The notes beneath the pieces are model-generated. The model saw only the letters and a list, made by a program, of their open reading frames with translations. It had not been told where the DNA came from and ran no database searches. Below, in pieces: positions 47,040-59,959 of a stretch of DNA of 64,000 nt. The position numbers and the translations under genes were made by a program. Origin of the DNA: Megaleporinus macrocephalus (Eukaryota > Chordata > Actinopteri > Characiformes > Anostomidae); the NCBI GenBank assembly GCA_021613375.1, contig CM038704.1, forward strand, positions 29,630,082 through 29,694,081, read 5' to 3'. How positions within the stretch are numbered: the first letter of the stretch is position 1; every line of letters begins with the position of its first letter.

Positions 47040-49900
47040 TCCCGAATCATGTCCGATGCCACAAATGCTTGGCCTGCTGAAGTCCACAGTCAGTCCACAC
47101 CAAACTTACAAAGGCACAAAAACTAATCAGAAAGAATGCGAGCGTAAGGGGGCTTCCTGCGGCGAGAGAGCAGCGGCAACTCTCACATTAATGCAATAAG
47201 AGAAAGAAATATAGATTAGAGGCATCAAAGTCCAGCTCATTCAATCAAATATTTAGCTCGGCCTGTGGTTTAAGGCGAGCCAAGAAACAGCTCGCAAAAC
47301 TGTGGAGTCAAAATTATGACTCGGGATCATCTCCGGCGTTTGAGGAACAGCTAGCACTTTCATTTAGGCATCTGTTGTCTGTATGCATATAAAACTGTGA
47401 TCAGGTGGGAAGTGCCGGCATGTCTGTTTCTGCGGCGATTCCTTTTGAGTCGGTTCGATTGAGCGTGCTTGCGGTGAACTTTTAAAGGGCATTTGAAATA
47501 TCTGGGGGTCTCCTATGGCGAAGCCTTGTTGAATATTTCCAAGTGATGCTCTCAAAGACGGACGAACCACGGCAGCCTTGTTCAGTGACCCTGAGAATCC
47601 ATTCTGTGCTTTAATAAGACCGGATGGCACGAAGCACTCATTCTACAGAGCACCTCATCACATTTACCTGAAAAGACAGACGAACAGAGAGGGGCGAGAG
47701 AAGGAAGGGGCGAGGTTTCTCTACAGTGCTTCTTCAACCTTTATATCTGCGTGTAAATGAGTATTAGAATTTGTCTTCCAGCGGCACTTTGCCCACCCAC
47801 TGGCAGTAAAGGTCGGTGCATGACAGGGTTAAAACCCCTATCAGTTCATTCTGACTACACGGGCCCCCTAATTACTATAGCAGCACCAGCAACTGCGGGG
47901 AGGGAACGAGGAGGAGAGAAGAAAAAATACAACACGTAGAAGTCTGTCTCAAAGTAGAAGATAAGTTCTTATCTTAATCTACTGACTGCGCCGGCTTCAT
48001 TTGTCAGGCTGGCCTAGCTGAGGAGGGGAGAAAAAACAGGTTTCTGGTTGCCAGTGTTAATAGGAACATCTTTCAAGTCTTGGAGTGGGCTTGCGGGAGA
48101 GGAGGGGAGGCGGGTATGATCGTCCTCCGAACATTCGGTGACAACGCCAACGTGAGTTGCGTTCCTCGCAAGTGGTATTCCTGCTAAGAGCCACTAATTA
48201 GCACCTTATCACCCGCCAAATGGCGGCATGCTGCAGACAGAGCCGCCCAGTTTGGAGTATTTATAGTGCTGGGTCCTGTGACTGGGTATAGAGAGCGTTC
48301 TGAAGGAGTCCAGCCTGAACCTTCTAACGAAGAGTAATGAGAGGTAAGCCATGAGCGCACAGCCGAAATATTTCATGCCCCTGCCAACCCCTGAGAAACA
48401 GGAAAGTACCCCCTTTTGAGAGAAAGAAAGCAAAACATTTGACAGAACTTTGCTGAGCGGTGGGCACGGCCATGCTACTCCTGGCATGCAGATGTACGCG
48501 GAGAAAGATTTGATGGAGGACATGTAAACGTGTAGCAAAACAAAAACCCCTTTTTCTCCAGGGAACAGCAGCAGCACGGTAAGAGAAGATTCCCCTCCAA
48601 CCAGCCGCGCCTGCTTCATGTCGGCCCTCCGTTTAGGGGAGAACAAAAGAAATGCTTTTCTGTGACCCGCCTCGCCTCTCGTGATTCGCTTTACAACACA
48701 GCCAATTAAAAACTAAAAACTAAAGACTAAAAACGCCCTTTCTTCTGGCACGTTCCCTCCTTCTCAGCAAATTTCATCCTTAAAGTAAATAATACAACAT
48801 TACAACCCCGCTCAAGGCCCCAAAGGCCCGGCTCACCAGCGCTACACTGTCTGTCAAGCTTCTGCGCTCGCTATGAAAAAGCCTGCTTTATTCGCAATGA
48901 ATCACAGCGCACTGGTGACACGATGAGACCAGCTGTGTTTCAATGAGTTGAGAGGAGAGGAAGAAAAAAAAAACAACAACTCCGTAGTCAAGCCTGTAGC
49001 CACACCAGAACTCCAGAAATAGAGCCAGAGAAGAACTGAAGACGAAGAAGAAAGAAGAAAGAATAAGAGCTGCTAGAGTTTCCACCATGCCTTAGGTGAG
49101 AAGAAAGAGAGAGAAGAAAAAAAAGGAAAAAAAACCTGTCAAACGTGTGAGAGCAAATCTCAGAAGATTAATTTGAAGCGCTCACCGAATTGTGATTCCT
49201 TTTCTTTAATTAATTATAGAATTAACCGCTTTGTTAAGACATTCCTAGTGGAATTGGGCTGTTGGCAATTTTTTCCCTTTTTTTTCCTTCCTCATCTTTT
49301 TCATGAACAAAAGAATTACACATCTCTCCCGACTTTCACACAACTCTAAATTTGCTGGTGTCGGCTCGCAATTGCTCATGTCGGGTGAAATTTGTCTCGC
49401 TAGAACACTGTGTTACTTGGAGATGATTTCTGTGTTCAGGCGAGACAACTTGACAGAAAATCTTTGCGATTTCTGGAATGGTAATGATGGAAGTGGAATT
49501 AAGTGCGGGTGTTGCAGGCTACGTCGCGGCACTCGGAGATACTTTTAACATATAAATTGCTCTTCATCCATCCACTCACTTGGAGCAAATCCATCAGAGG
49601 CACCTGCGAAATGACACGGGAGGTTGCAGGAAGTGAAACGCCACTATTTTACAATCATCTTCACTTTTTTCGAGAATTCATCACAGAGACGCGGCACTTC
49701 GCCATTGATCTCGGCCTCCGTTGTTTCTGCGGCGATATGACACAGCATGTGAAATCTCTTCAGCGAACATCAACACGAAAGCTCCTTTTTATGGAAGCTA
49801 CAGGCCGCCATGTCTCCAAATCAGCGGGAACGCAGAGGGAAGAGTTGCATGAACAAAGCTGTCTTACTAATGTGTTTCCTAAGGCCAGGTGAGGTCCATG
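47040..49900. promoter_or_regulatory. Large candidate regulatory domain
   Basis: Nearly 3 kb with almost no transposon marks and balanced composition, unlike its AT-rich surroundings. It includes ATTCAATCAAATATTTAGC near 47240, CCCCTAATTACTATAGCAGC near 47865, GCCACTAATTAGCACC near 48190 and TTTAATTAATTATAGAATTA near 49205, in a GC-richer setting. Many short open frames on both strands, none with a recognisable domain or plausible splice pairing. Best explained as several adjacent conserved non-coding elements; inference. Confidence 0.4.
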
Positions 49901-51640
49901 CTGGGGTGACGTTTAGCTGCAACCCTTTACATGCATAGCTTTACTGGTTACAGCTTCTGCTGTTCTGGCAGGCCTGTGTCCTTTCTACAAGTATGTAATG
50001 GCCTGATAAATAATAAATAGTAAAATAAAAATAATACAAATTTAAAAAACGTAATGAAAATTAAACACTCAGATTTGCTTTCCAAGACTCTCATGGTGTA
50101 CATGACTAAAAGCATCTTATATTGCATTAATTTCTCACTCAGATCGCATGTAAACAAGTAATGCAGTTCTAAACTTTTGGTATGGTTTATGTAATTTGGA
50201 ATAAAGATGGTGGCGCACCAACATTAACCAACATAGACATTTGAATCGAAGTAACATTTTCAGTATTGTTTCTTGTTTTTTATTACATCAAACCTGCCAG
50301 AATATAAAGAGTGAAACCTGACTATAACTATAATAATTTAACTAGAACCATATAAACACAAATAACTTATATCAGAGAGTGTAAATTTAATGTATGGTAA
50401 AATGACTACCTCTAGATTCTAAGGGTTAAAAGGGACTAGAGGACAGACATAGGGACAGGCATCCTATTACCAACGCCCAGCACTTCTCCAGCCCAGCCTG
50501 TCCTGCATGATGTACGTAACGCTCCCGTATCTACTCCCAGCAGAGCTCCGATTGTTTTGATATTTTTATGAACATGTCCTCAATCATAAATCACTGGTGG
50601 AGGCTCCAGCCTCCAACCCTCGCTCTCCTTTCGGCATCGCATCAGATTACAGGTGAAAGACGAAGCTCCTCATGGAGGCTTGAGAGCAAACACTCAACAA
50701 ACAGCATCCCGGAGGTCACTTACACACGACACAAATATGTCATGCATGTTTGGGAAACTGCAGGGTTGCGCTATCCAGAAGTGCAGAGTTATTGATGTAA
50801 CTAATTCATTTTATTCATTCTCAAATTACACATTTAGTTGATTTTATGAATGAAACTACGTTAGCACATACTCAACACAGAACATACCTTCATCAGCCAT
50901 CAACCTTCTAAACAAGATCGCTTCTCACATCCCTCTGCTTTAAACCGCTGCAAACTGATGCCCTTTTTATTACACACACTATATCTTATATAAACACTGT
51001 GTATAATGTCATATATAACAAGAAATCCTTGCCAATTTCCTTCTGCAGCCAGTCCCATATGCACTTTTATTTCTTTCAATATGCATATGTTATAAATATG
51101 TTCACTTTTACACTTATTTGCTGCTCAACTACCTGACCTGCACTTAACAGTATGTGGTTGTATCTATATTTTATCCATATTTGATCTTATATTACACTTA
51201 CTTGCCATTTGTTTATGTACTGTCTATTTTATATTTCATATAATTTATTATTATATTAATATTTGTTTTTTTTATAAGCTGTATATAGAATATCTTTTTC
51301 TATCTTTACTTTATTGGATTTAATTCTATGTTGACACTAGCACCAAGAGAAATTCCTTATACGCCTGCTAATTGTCAAACCAAGAGTCCAATTCTTATAA
51401 AAATGTATAACCTTTGTTTTTATTGTTGGTTATCATACCCAAGTACTGTACCTACAAGCAAACATGCTGGTGTGGTAGAACGGTTGTTTTTATCCACAGT
51501 TTGTGATGACTCAATGGCATGGCCATCGCTCCCCAATTGCTGCTCATCTGTTTTTATCAAGCAGGAAGCTAAAGCCGAGGGGACAGGCAGCGAAGGATTT
51601 TCTGCAATGTCAGGTCCTCGTGTCATATCGCTTTAAACAA
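49901..51640. other. Intergenic, AT-rich
   Basis: No gene. 50930-51320 is very AT-rich and has the look of a decayed repeat. 50460-50760 is more balanced but unassigned. Confidence 0.45.
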
Positions 51641-52060
51641 GCTCTGCGGACACAGGCCCCCGCTATTTTACATCTCCCAGTGGTATCTGAGCAAGCAGCG
51701 CATTATTACCGTATTGTTTAAAATAATAGCCCTGACCATTTGGATCAGAACAGGCTTGCATCCTTCTCTTGGGTTTAATTTGTCAGCCAGTAGCAGCGTG
51801 AGGGCTCAGTCAGGTGAGCTGGCCCATGAGTAGTTATACACAGGCTTTTGTTACGACAAGTCAACGCAGAGCAGCGAACTGTCAGCCCATCTCAAAGGCC
51901 AAGGATGCTATGCATAATTCCTTTAACTCAAGGTCAGACACGTATCTCTATCATTGCAGTAATAGTGTGACTAAGCCAACTCGTATAAAAGGCAGCCATA
52001 CCCTGCCTCGGCATAATTTATTTAATTAACCCCACACTGAGAATGGTTTTGTAGAAATTT
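51640..52060. promoter_or_regulatory. Possible conserved block
   Basis: Unique balanced sequence with GCGCATTATTACCGTATTG, CTATGCATAATTCC and GGCATAATTTATTTAATTAAC near 52010-52030. Weak enhancer inference. Confidence 0.3.
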
Positions 52061-53059
52061 GTTGTTGTTTTGCCATTTGCATATATCACCAAGTAATATG
52101 CCATGTTTGTCAAGCAAAAGGTCACTAATGATGATCTTGCAGCCACTTGAACACGCATATATTTGGCGTATGAGCAGATGTGTATAAATGTATATTACAG
52201 CAAGCAGCACTGAAGTAAATTAATGCAGTGGATGATTCACATCTCTGATAAGGGGGCATCAGATACGAACTGTGGTATTCTGTAACTAGGTAAAGTAGTA
52301 AAGTAGTTCCTAACATACAACCAATCTGAGTAATGGCATCTGGGTGTAGAGATTTTTTTTTAATGTACTGCTTCTATTTTGCTTTAAATCCTAAAATGAA
52401 AAAAGCTGCTTAACAAAAGTAAACTCACTGATTTGGTGGTATAATGATAACGAGGTTATATCAAATATTAATTTTAAACAGTGATGCAGGTATTTGAAAA
52501 TTATGATGTTATTTCAAATCGATGTCGCTAAAAGTCTAAACAGTCAAATAAACACATTCTGCTGATTAGTGTTTTAGAGGAGTCTACTGATTTAAGCTAA
52601 ATCTGAGCTAGGCAAATCCTCATAAGCATAGCCCAGAGAGAGCCCAGCTACAAATATAGAACATGTTTGATTTCACCTTTGTCTGACACCAGTTGCTCGA
52701 TTTTGCAGTGTCAGAACTAAACAGGTATCATTTTAGCATCAGTTGGATCCAAGCCTGTGCTGTGGTGTCCAGGTAAGACAACACAGGACAGGTCAGATTT
52801 GGCTTTGTCTCGCTCCCAATAGTCACTCAACTTCTGCTTGTTCAGACATTAGACTTTATCATCTAGACTTCGGGGCAGCAGTTGGTCAGAATCAAGCCCG
52901 TGCTGTGGTGTGCACAACTGTTTGTTTCAGTAGCCTGTAGCCTGTTTGCTAGTTTCCTTTTACCTTTCTGTCTGGCCGCTGCTCACCCTTTCCCCTGCAA
53001 TCACGCTAGCATGTGTCCAGTGTGAGCTAAAAATTTGGCCCACCACAGACTACCTGCAG

Positions 53060-53960
53060 TGTGGCCCCAATCATTCTGAAACTGGGGGGCACATACCAAC
53101 CCCAGTGTCACAGCCCCAAGGTGACAGCCCACCATGAGCCCTCACATGAGCCGCCAACATAGAGGCCCCAACATGGGGCTTTGCATGTGCCCCCAGTTTC
53201 ATGACAGATTAGGGTCCTATTACGGGCAGCCCAATTTAAACCCCCCATATGGGCTTTCCTAAGTGGGGACCCAGAGAGTTGTGAAACCAGGAGCACAGGC
53301 AAGACTCCATGTTCAGATCCCTATGTTGACAGCTCACCTGAACCAACTGACAAACATAACTGGCTGAGGGCCCATTTCAGGAAGCCCACACTAAGCCCTC
53401 ATATGAGGGCTTAAGGCTGCTACACACTGGATGCGTTACATCACACAGTGTCCAAAAAATGAAAACCATGGTTTTTAATGGAGGTACAGACGCTGGCGCC
53501 AACACCAGACGATGTCCCACGTTGGCACTCAACAACTCTGAGCGCAGTTCCACAGCGTGTGTCAGTGCACCATGCTATATAAGATAAACAGTGCTACTGG
53601 TAAGCTACCTCAGTTATTAGCCTAGTCTTCTTCAGCTCTAAAACAACCTGTGCAGAGGTGGTAAACTGACACCAAGCGAGATAAGTGATGCTGAATACAC
53701 ATTCAGTTTATATAAAAGCTTATGAGTGTAAGAATTTACTTGATCTTGCCGTTTATTGTCTCTTAAAACTGCTATTCTATTGTACACCCCTGTTATGTGG
53801 ATTGACGTGGCATGTCCCGTAACATAGGGCCACACATGTGCCCCTAGTTTCATGACAGACTGGGGCCCTACAGTGGGCAGCCTGTGTTGAGCCAGTTTTT
53901 AGTGCACATTGGCCCCACATCGGCATGATTTCCGAAGTGAGGCCCACATGTCCCTTCCAT
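53060..53960. repeat. Split dispersed repeat (GGGCAGCCC / CATGTGCCCC type)
   Basis: Two related direct segments, about 53184-53233 and 53831-53880, share CATGTGCCCCYAGTTTCATG and ACAGAYTRGGG-GGGCAGCC. Between them, 53410-53800 differs in texture and starts AAGGCTGCTACACACTGGAT, a phrase I associate with fish DNA elements. The likely history is an insertion that split an older repeat. Confidence 0.5.
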
Positions 53961-55250
53961 TTTACATCATATACAAACATCACACAATCACTTCACATTT
54001 GTCATTATCATCTAAACTTGCGTCAGGGCTTTAGTGAGGCAGGACTGATCATGTTATCATGTTTGCGAAGCTAATAGTTAATGCTAACCAGCTGGTCTCT
54101 TCTAGTGAGCAGCACTGCTGAATTGTTTGATAGATGATTTGACATTTATTAAGGTGTGAAAATTGTGTAATGCATTCACTTATTTGGTGACCATGTAAAC
54201 AAACTAATCTTTTATTACTTTTTATTTTAAAATGATAAAGAAAAGACTAATAATTGGAAGGTAAAACACAAAATGTGTCATTGGCTTTGCACATAGTTCC
54301 AAAATATGTTAGTGTCAGTGATTAAACAAAATTAACTAAACACATAAAGGACAAATACAAGAGCTGTTCTGTTTTCTGCTAGATTGTCATCTGTGGGTTT
54401 AACTGCTAGTTATGATGTCCAGGCCAGTCTGAGCCAAAGCTGATTACTTATCTGACCTGCAGTTAAACGATGAGAGCATTTTTGTTACGTTTCCAGGATG
54501 GAAAATGAGAGCCTGCACTCCATGTAAATTGAAAAGCACTTTAGCCACATGACCAGTCTACCTCATCAGTAATGGAGCAGAATGACAATGCAGGTCATGC
54601 AATGGAGAGGCCAACCCCACAATTCTCATTAAACATGCACCTACTCAAAGACAAAGAAGTGCAAAAACACACTTTTTCCCTTTTTTTAAAAAACTGCAAA
54701 CAATGCTTTCCTGAACCGCCGGTTCGCTGCTGGGGGAAGTTGTGGGCTGTGTAAAGTGGAAAATGGATGCGGGGTGAGACATGACTGCACCGACGGCATT
54801 TCTCATGAGAATGAATCACAGAATGAAGCAAATTGAGTTGGTCTTTTCAGTTACAAGGTGATACCATCCTTAACCTTCATCTTTTTGTTGTTTTTCCTGT
54901 AGATGGTTTTCCTTTTGTTGCTTCAGTTTATGTCAGGCTAATGTGGCTAATTACAACAGAGTAATATAAGCATATAATGTGCACATTAGCATTTTCAGAA
55001 CCCACCGTCCTTATAAATGTGAGATAAGCACTGGTGGCTATCAATGTTTTCTGTTTTGTTGATTCTGTTGATCACTACCTTTCTTACCATGGAGCCATGA
55101 ACACTGAACTTAGCTGAGAGTACAGAGATCTGCAGTTGGATGTTCTCCTAGAACTTTTGTTTATTTGCTGAATCTGCCTCTGTGCCCTTTTGAGAGATTT
55201 CAATAGGCTTTAATATAACTAAGGATTAGAACAGGAGAAGTTCCATTCAA
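53961..55250. other. Intergenic, no recognisable gene
   Basis: AT-rich ordinary sequence with a slightly more balanced patch at 54420-54840. Nothing assigned. Confidence 0.45.
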
Positions 55251-55269
55251 ACCTCGCTGTGTTAAATGA

Positions 55270-55400
55270 GCTGAATCTCAGTGGCAATTAAATTTGATTA
55301 ATGTCTTCTTTCTGTAAATAAGGGGGCAATTACTTTTTCACGCAAGCAATTTGCAGTTTGAATAACTTGAAAATAAGTTAAAAACCGATCTCTAAGACCA
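55270..55400. mobile_element. Fragment of a Tc1-type repeat end
   Basis: TAAGGGGGCAATTACTTTTT followed by CACGCAAG resembles the widely dispersed 'ggggcaaatactttttcaca' terminus of vertebrate Tc1/mariner-type elements. Only a short decayed piece is present. Confidence 0.35.
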
Positions 55401-55814
55401 GGATTGAAAACCCTTGTTCTAGATTGTGTAGAGCAATTTACTGACTGTTGTGTCCAGTGTTGTCCTGCCACCAAAACCTTTTTACAGAAATGCAGATAAC
55501 AGCATGCCATACAATGTAAAAACACTTCTTATCATCATTTTTGTTTTTTACTTTTTCAGATACGAAAATCCACTTGTATAATCATGCATTTAAATAGTAA
55601 GAAAGTGCTGAACTGTGCACGGTATACTGTAACTATACAGAAAGATCCAAAACTTTTCTGCTATATTTATGGCTCTACATGAACTTTTCAACTGAAATAA
55701 AAATAAAATAAATAAAATAAACAAGATAAAGATAAATATTCAGACATTACTTATTAACATGGATGGTGTTATGATTTTTATCGATGATTTAATCTATTAA
55801 AAAGATGAATTAAG

Positions 55815-55855
<41 letters not shown>
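55815..55855. repeat. (AAT)n microsatellite
   Basis: About 13 ATA/AAT units within very AT-rich DNA. Confidence 0.93.
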
Positions 55856-55856
<1 letters not shown>

Positions 55857-56093
55857 TAAAAATAATATATAAAAATATATTAAAAATCATCATTAAAGGC
55901 TACTTTCTACTGGGAGGTGGATGTCCAGCCCTAACCCCTAATTTTAAACTTTTTTAATAAACATATTAAAACTTAAATACTGCCTGACATTTTCATATCA
56001 CCATGAAAAAGTGTTTCTGCCATGCCCCTTCATTTCAAAGCAGTAACTGAGACTGCATCCCCATCCCATATGAATACATAGGGAGTATCTGAA

Positions 56094-56757
56094 ATTGCCT
56101 ATACTCACATCAAGAAGTACGTGACCTACTGAATCGGGAGCCATTTTTATGTATGTCACCGCAGCACACTGCGCTATCCCATGAGTAGTATGAGTATGCA
56201 CTGACTCCAATCTAGTACCTACTGACTTAGTAGGTGATTTTGGCTGTGTCTGAAATTGCCTACTAAATCAGTAGGTACTAAATTGGAGCCAGTACGTACT
56301 GCTCGAGCAGTTAAGTAGTAGCTGGTTTAGTACGCAAGTGTTTACCCACACAACCTTGGACGCACTACGTCTTACCAATGTCCTATGATGCAAGAGGTCA
56401 GACCACCACCACAAGTCCCTTAATTCATTTATTTTAGATAGATGTGACACTGACCTGCGTTTATATGTATGAATCAGTACTAGACGGTGTAAAGCTGTAG
56501 CTCAGAGAAGATGAACCAGGAGGAATTTAATATATATTACCTCAGAAGAAACATAAGTAGCACTAACTTGTGCAGCGGCAGTTCACTGGCAGTAGCTACA
56601 TACACACAGCCGACATACCGCTTTCCGTCATTTTTATTCATCTGTGGCTTCAGCTGAATCTTGGGATAGCGCAGTGCTGCGGTCACATACTTAAAAATGT
56701 CTCCTGATTCAGTAGGTCATCCGTATTGCTGAATTAATATTGAGTATTTGGACACAC
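56094..56757. mobile_element. Nested inverted-repeat DNA element
   Basis: The outer arms 56094-56181 and 56662-56757 are imperfect reverse complements (for example GGGATAGCGCAGTG against CACTGCGCTATCCC). A nearly perfect inner inverted repeat joins 56204-56234 and 56259-56290 around a 24-base spacer. GTRTCTGAAATTGCCTA starts occur at 56093 and 56245, suggesting two copies of one element in conflicting orientation. No transposase; a non-autonomous relic. Confidence 0.65.
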
Positions 56758-57199
56758 TAGCTGTACTGATTTCGCCAACTCCGTTGTATTAAAGTAGATG
56801 TTTTTGGACAAAGTAGTTAAATTCAGTTATTTTGAACTAAATGTGTCCCAAATTCGAAAACTTTTTTTTTTTTTGCAATGTTTGTGTTTAAATGATGATT
56901 TTATGTGTTTATAACTGTTCAAAGCTATGTTTGTTAGTCATGTACTGGCTGGGTTTTGCTCAAAATTAGCTAAAATTGACTGAACCAGCCATAAAATGAC
57001 TGAACCAGCCATTACTGAAACGCTTAGTTACGATTGCTTTGCTACTGACAAAATAGGATGTTTTAGCATTTATTTTAATAAATGATTAAAGTAATTATGG
57101 TATGGAGACTCAAAGCTAAATGATTTTAGTTTCTAGTCCAAGTGAGTTAAACGTCTGAAATCCGCCTTCAACTCTAAACCAGTTTGGTAGATTGATCCA

Positions 57200-57960
57200 T
57201 ATAGGGCTCAAGGCAATTGCCTCATATCATCCGATCCCTTCTCCACGGCTGCAGTTGGGGGCGAGTGACCTTTTCGGATGGCGTTAGTGCCAGCGACGCT
57301 GCGACGAGCACGGACGTCAGCGGGATGGCCTGGCAGAGGGGGCGAGGGGCCGCTCCTGCTGCAGTCTGCTGTGCCATGTGGAGGCCCAGATGTAGCAGGC
57401 GGAGTAATCCACGCTCACACACTCATGAAAGTGCCCATCTGGCCCTGCGTGCACGCGCTAAGCCTAGAAAACACACACTTCCACACACGGACTCACTAGA
57501 GACTCGCACTCTATAGCGGCTGCTGCTGCTGTTGTTTTTCATTGTGGCGCTAACCAACCTCAGTAGGCTAATGCGCCACTCTGTGTGCTGTCTTAATGCT
57601 GAGGCTGCCGAGTGGAGTGGCCAATTGGCACAATATACACGCGCAAATACGCACAAACACACCACAGAAAGATAATTTAAGCCCCAGTGCAGGATATCAT
57701 AGAGGCATGGCGCAGGAGGAAGCCCATTGAGACAGGAAGTGCAATAGAGATACAAAATAAAAAGGATCCATTTATTCTTCAGCCACTGTGAGTGCACACA
57801 GATAAAGTCAAGGGCTCGCTGACTGCCCTCAGGCCGCTCTTTCTGCCCTCTTATCGTAACGCAGAGGTATGGTATTACACGAATTCACAATGAAAGGAGC
57901 ACAAAGAAATACATCCCAGCGACTGTGGCCACCTTTTTTTTTTGCCTGGTGCTAATTAAC
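57200..57960. promoter_or_regulatory. GC-rich then AT-rich candidate regulatory block
   Basis: 57220-57440 is the most GC- and CpG-rich patch of the intergenic DNA, a small CpG-island-like segment. The following part has GGCCAATTGGCAC near 57620 and GGTGCTAATTAACCCACTG near 57948. Open frames on both strands through the GC-rich patch (99 codons +, 124 codons -) have no known domain. Could be an enhancer or an unannotated promoter; inference. Confidence 0.35.
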
Positions 57961-58618
57961 CCACTGACTTAGCTTGCAAATGCATAAACATCTTCACGCT
58001 CTGTCAGTTATTATTAGGTTATGTTGTATGTTCAATGGACGATGAATGTTTTTACTGCGATTTGTTTACGAAAATCAGCAAAGCACCTCTAAAAAAAAGA
58101 AAAATGGCACATGATGAAAAATAACAATGCTTTATTTCACAATAGCACACTCAAATGAGAGCGGCGTCCCAAACAAATACTGTGCAAGAAAGTGAAAACA
58201 CATGACTGAGCCAATTACAGCATATTCAGCAGTATAGTGGCAAAAGCAGAAGATATGCAATACTGGCCATGTGTTTATTAGTTTTATAATGAAAAGCAAG
58301 ACTTAAAACCACCTCCAAACAGTAAGCACCGGTATGTACTGTGTATAATGTTATAGTAACTCCTATGGATAAACACCGGAATGCAACAGGATATCAAGCA
58401 TGCATAAAATGGGCCTGTAAAAACCTTGATCCTAATATATTCTTGATCCTAATATATCAAAAGTTCAAAAAAGGAAGTGGCACAAAAATAGTTCATTATA
58501 GTTTTTATCTTAGTAAAATTACAAGAACTGTTTCAGAAAGTGACATGTGCAGATAAAAACACAACATAGTATTTATATGGAAGACATACATATTGTTACT
58601 CTTATCAATCATTTACAC
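57961..58618. other. Intergenic, AT-rich
   Basis: No gene or clear repeat; a small duplication of TTGATCCTAATATAT near 58426-58455. Confidence 0.5.
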
Positions 58619-59147
58619 CCACCTGCCACTTCATTAGGTTTCTACACTCATCTGGTTCTCTGTATGCTTTTAATTCTCCTTTCACCCCATCCTTCAGTGG
58701 TCAGGACCCCCACAGGATCACCACAGGGCAGGTATTATGTGAGTGGTCGATCATTCATTTGTTAGCCTCCATCACCCTGTTCTTCAATGACCAGGACCAC
58801 CACAGAGCAGATATCATTTGGTTGGTGGATCATTCTCAACACTGCAGTGACACTGATGTTATGGAGTGTCTGATCCATGTACCAGCTCAACACTAACAGA
58901 CCACCACCACGTCAGTGTCACTGCAGTGCTGAGTATGATCCACCAACCAAATAATATCTGCTCTGTGATTGTCCTGTTCACTGAAGAACCGGGTGATGGG
59001 GGCTAACAAAGTATACAGAGAATCAGATGGACTACAGTCGGTAATTGTAGAACTACAAGGTGCTCCTATATGGTAAGCGGAGTTGATCAAATGGACGATT
59101 AATGTAGATACAAGGAGGTGTACCTACAGAAGTGACTGGTTGGTGTA
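58619..59147. mobile_element. Fold-back repeat (family B), copy 2
   Basis: The arms 58761-58858 and 58909-59007 are near-perfect reverse complements of about 98 bases around a 50-base loop, so a single strand can form a long hairpin. A further outer match (TCTGGTTCTCTGTATGC near 58649 against its complement near 59013) is separated from the left arm by an extra partial copy. Shares ordered similarity with 21046-21500. No coding capacity. Confidence 0.75.
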
Positions 59148-59289
59148 TATTACACAAATGATCTCCAAAAAATGTATTTTCATAAAAAAAAGAGAAATAC
59201 ATGTTCTCCATTTTATTTTTTCCCTTTCAGTTTCATTTATGTTTAGTTCTGATGTTGATCTAGGTTTGTCTACTAAAATTTAACCACTT

Positions 59290-59420
59290 GTCGCTGTGCC
59301 TTTAAGACTATAATATATGTAGATGATATCTGTTCTGATTGGCTGCCCTGTATTGAATTCCATTCAAAAAGCAGTCTGAGCTGAAACACTCTGTATGAAT
59401 TCAGCTTGAATGCAGCTTAG
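59290..59420. repeat. Dispersed repeat segment related to 44850-44940
   Basis: TATGTAGATGATATCTGTTC-TGATTGGCTG corresponds to the segment near 44870. Both are followed by an AAAGCAGT word. Family unknown. Confidence 0.5.
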
Positions 59421-59959
59421 TTTCCATGTGTGGACTGTATGGACTGTATTGAAGTTTTATCAGCGTTTACACACTCCACTCAGTGTACATGTCATTGTAA
59501 CATGATGCATAGATCAACTAAATTGTATAAAGAAATAAAAAACAAATACAATGGTTTTAGGTGGTCTTTATATTACAGTGGCAATATAATGGGTGAAAAG
59601 GAACTGTGTGTAAAGCACTCTTCACCACAGTGGTTCTCAGTGTTACTTGCAATTACTTAGGGTTAGAGTCCAGTTTTTGCTCTTACCAATAACAACAAAA
59701 CTGACTCATCCAGTTGTGCAAAAAGGCAACGCTTCTGGGATGAATCAGGCGTGTCGCTTGTTGGTACAGCAGTCTGGACCCATTTCAGCCTTGGCCATGA
59801 TTGGGGTTCGTCTTAAACCCAGCTCAAGTGCAGCGAGAAGGAAAGCAACAAACATCAAAGCTGGAAGCTCCTTCTGTCTCACATTGCTGCTTGCCCTGGG
59901 TTTGTACTTGTTGACTCTTGGCCAGACTGGACAGCAGGGGAGCGCTCCATAGTGTCCAG

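Noticed and set aside
48209..48646. 145-codon minus-strand frame in the 47-50 kb island
   Set aside because: No domain; the region has short frames on both strands as expected of unique non-coding DNA of balanced composition.
57340..57365. Possible CTCF site in the CpG-rich patch
   Set aside because: Only a partial match to the core consensus (the AGGGGGC part); not enough to call by eye.
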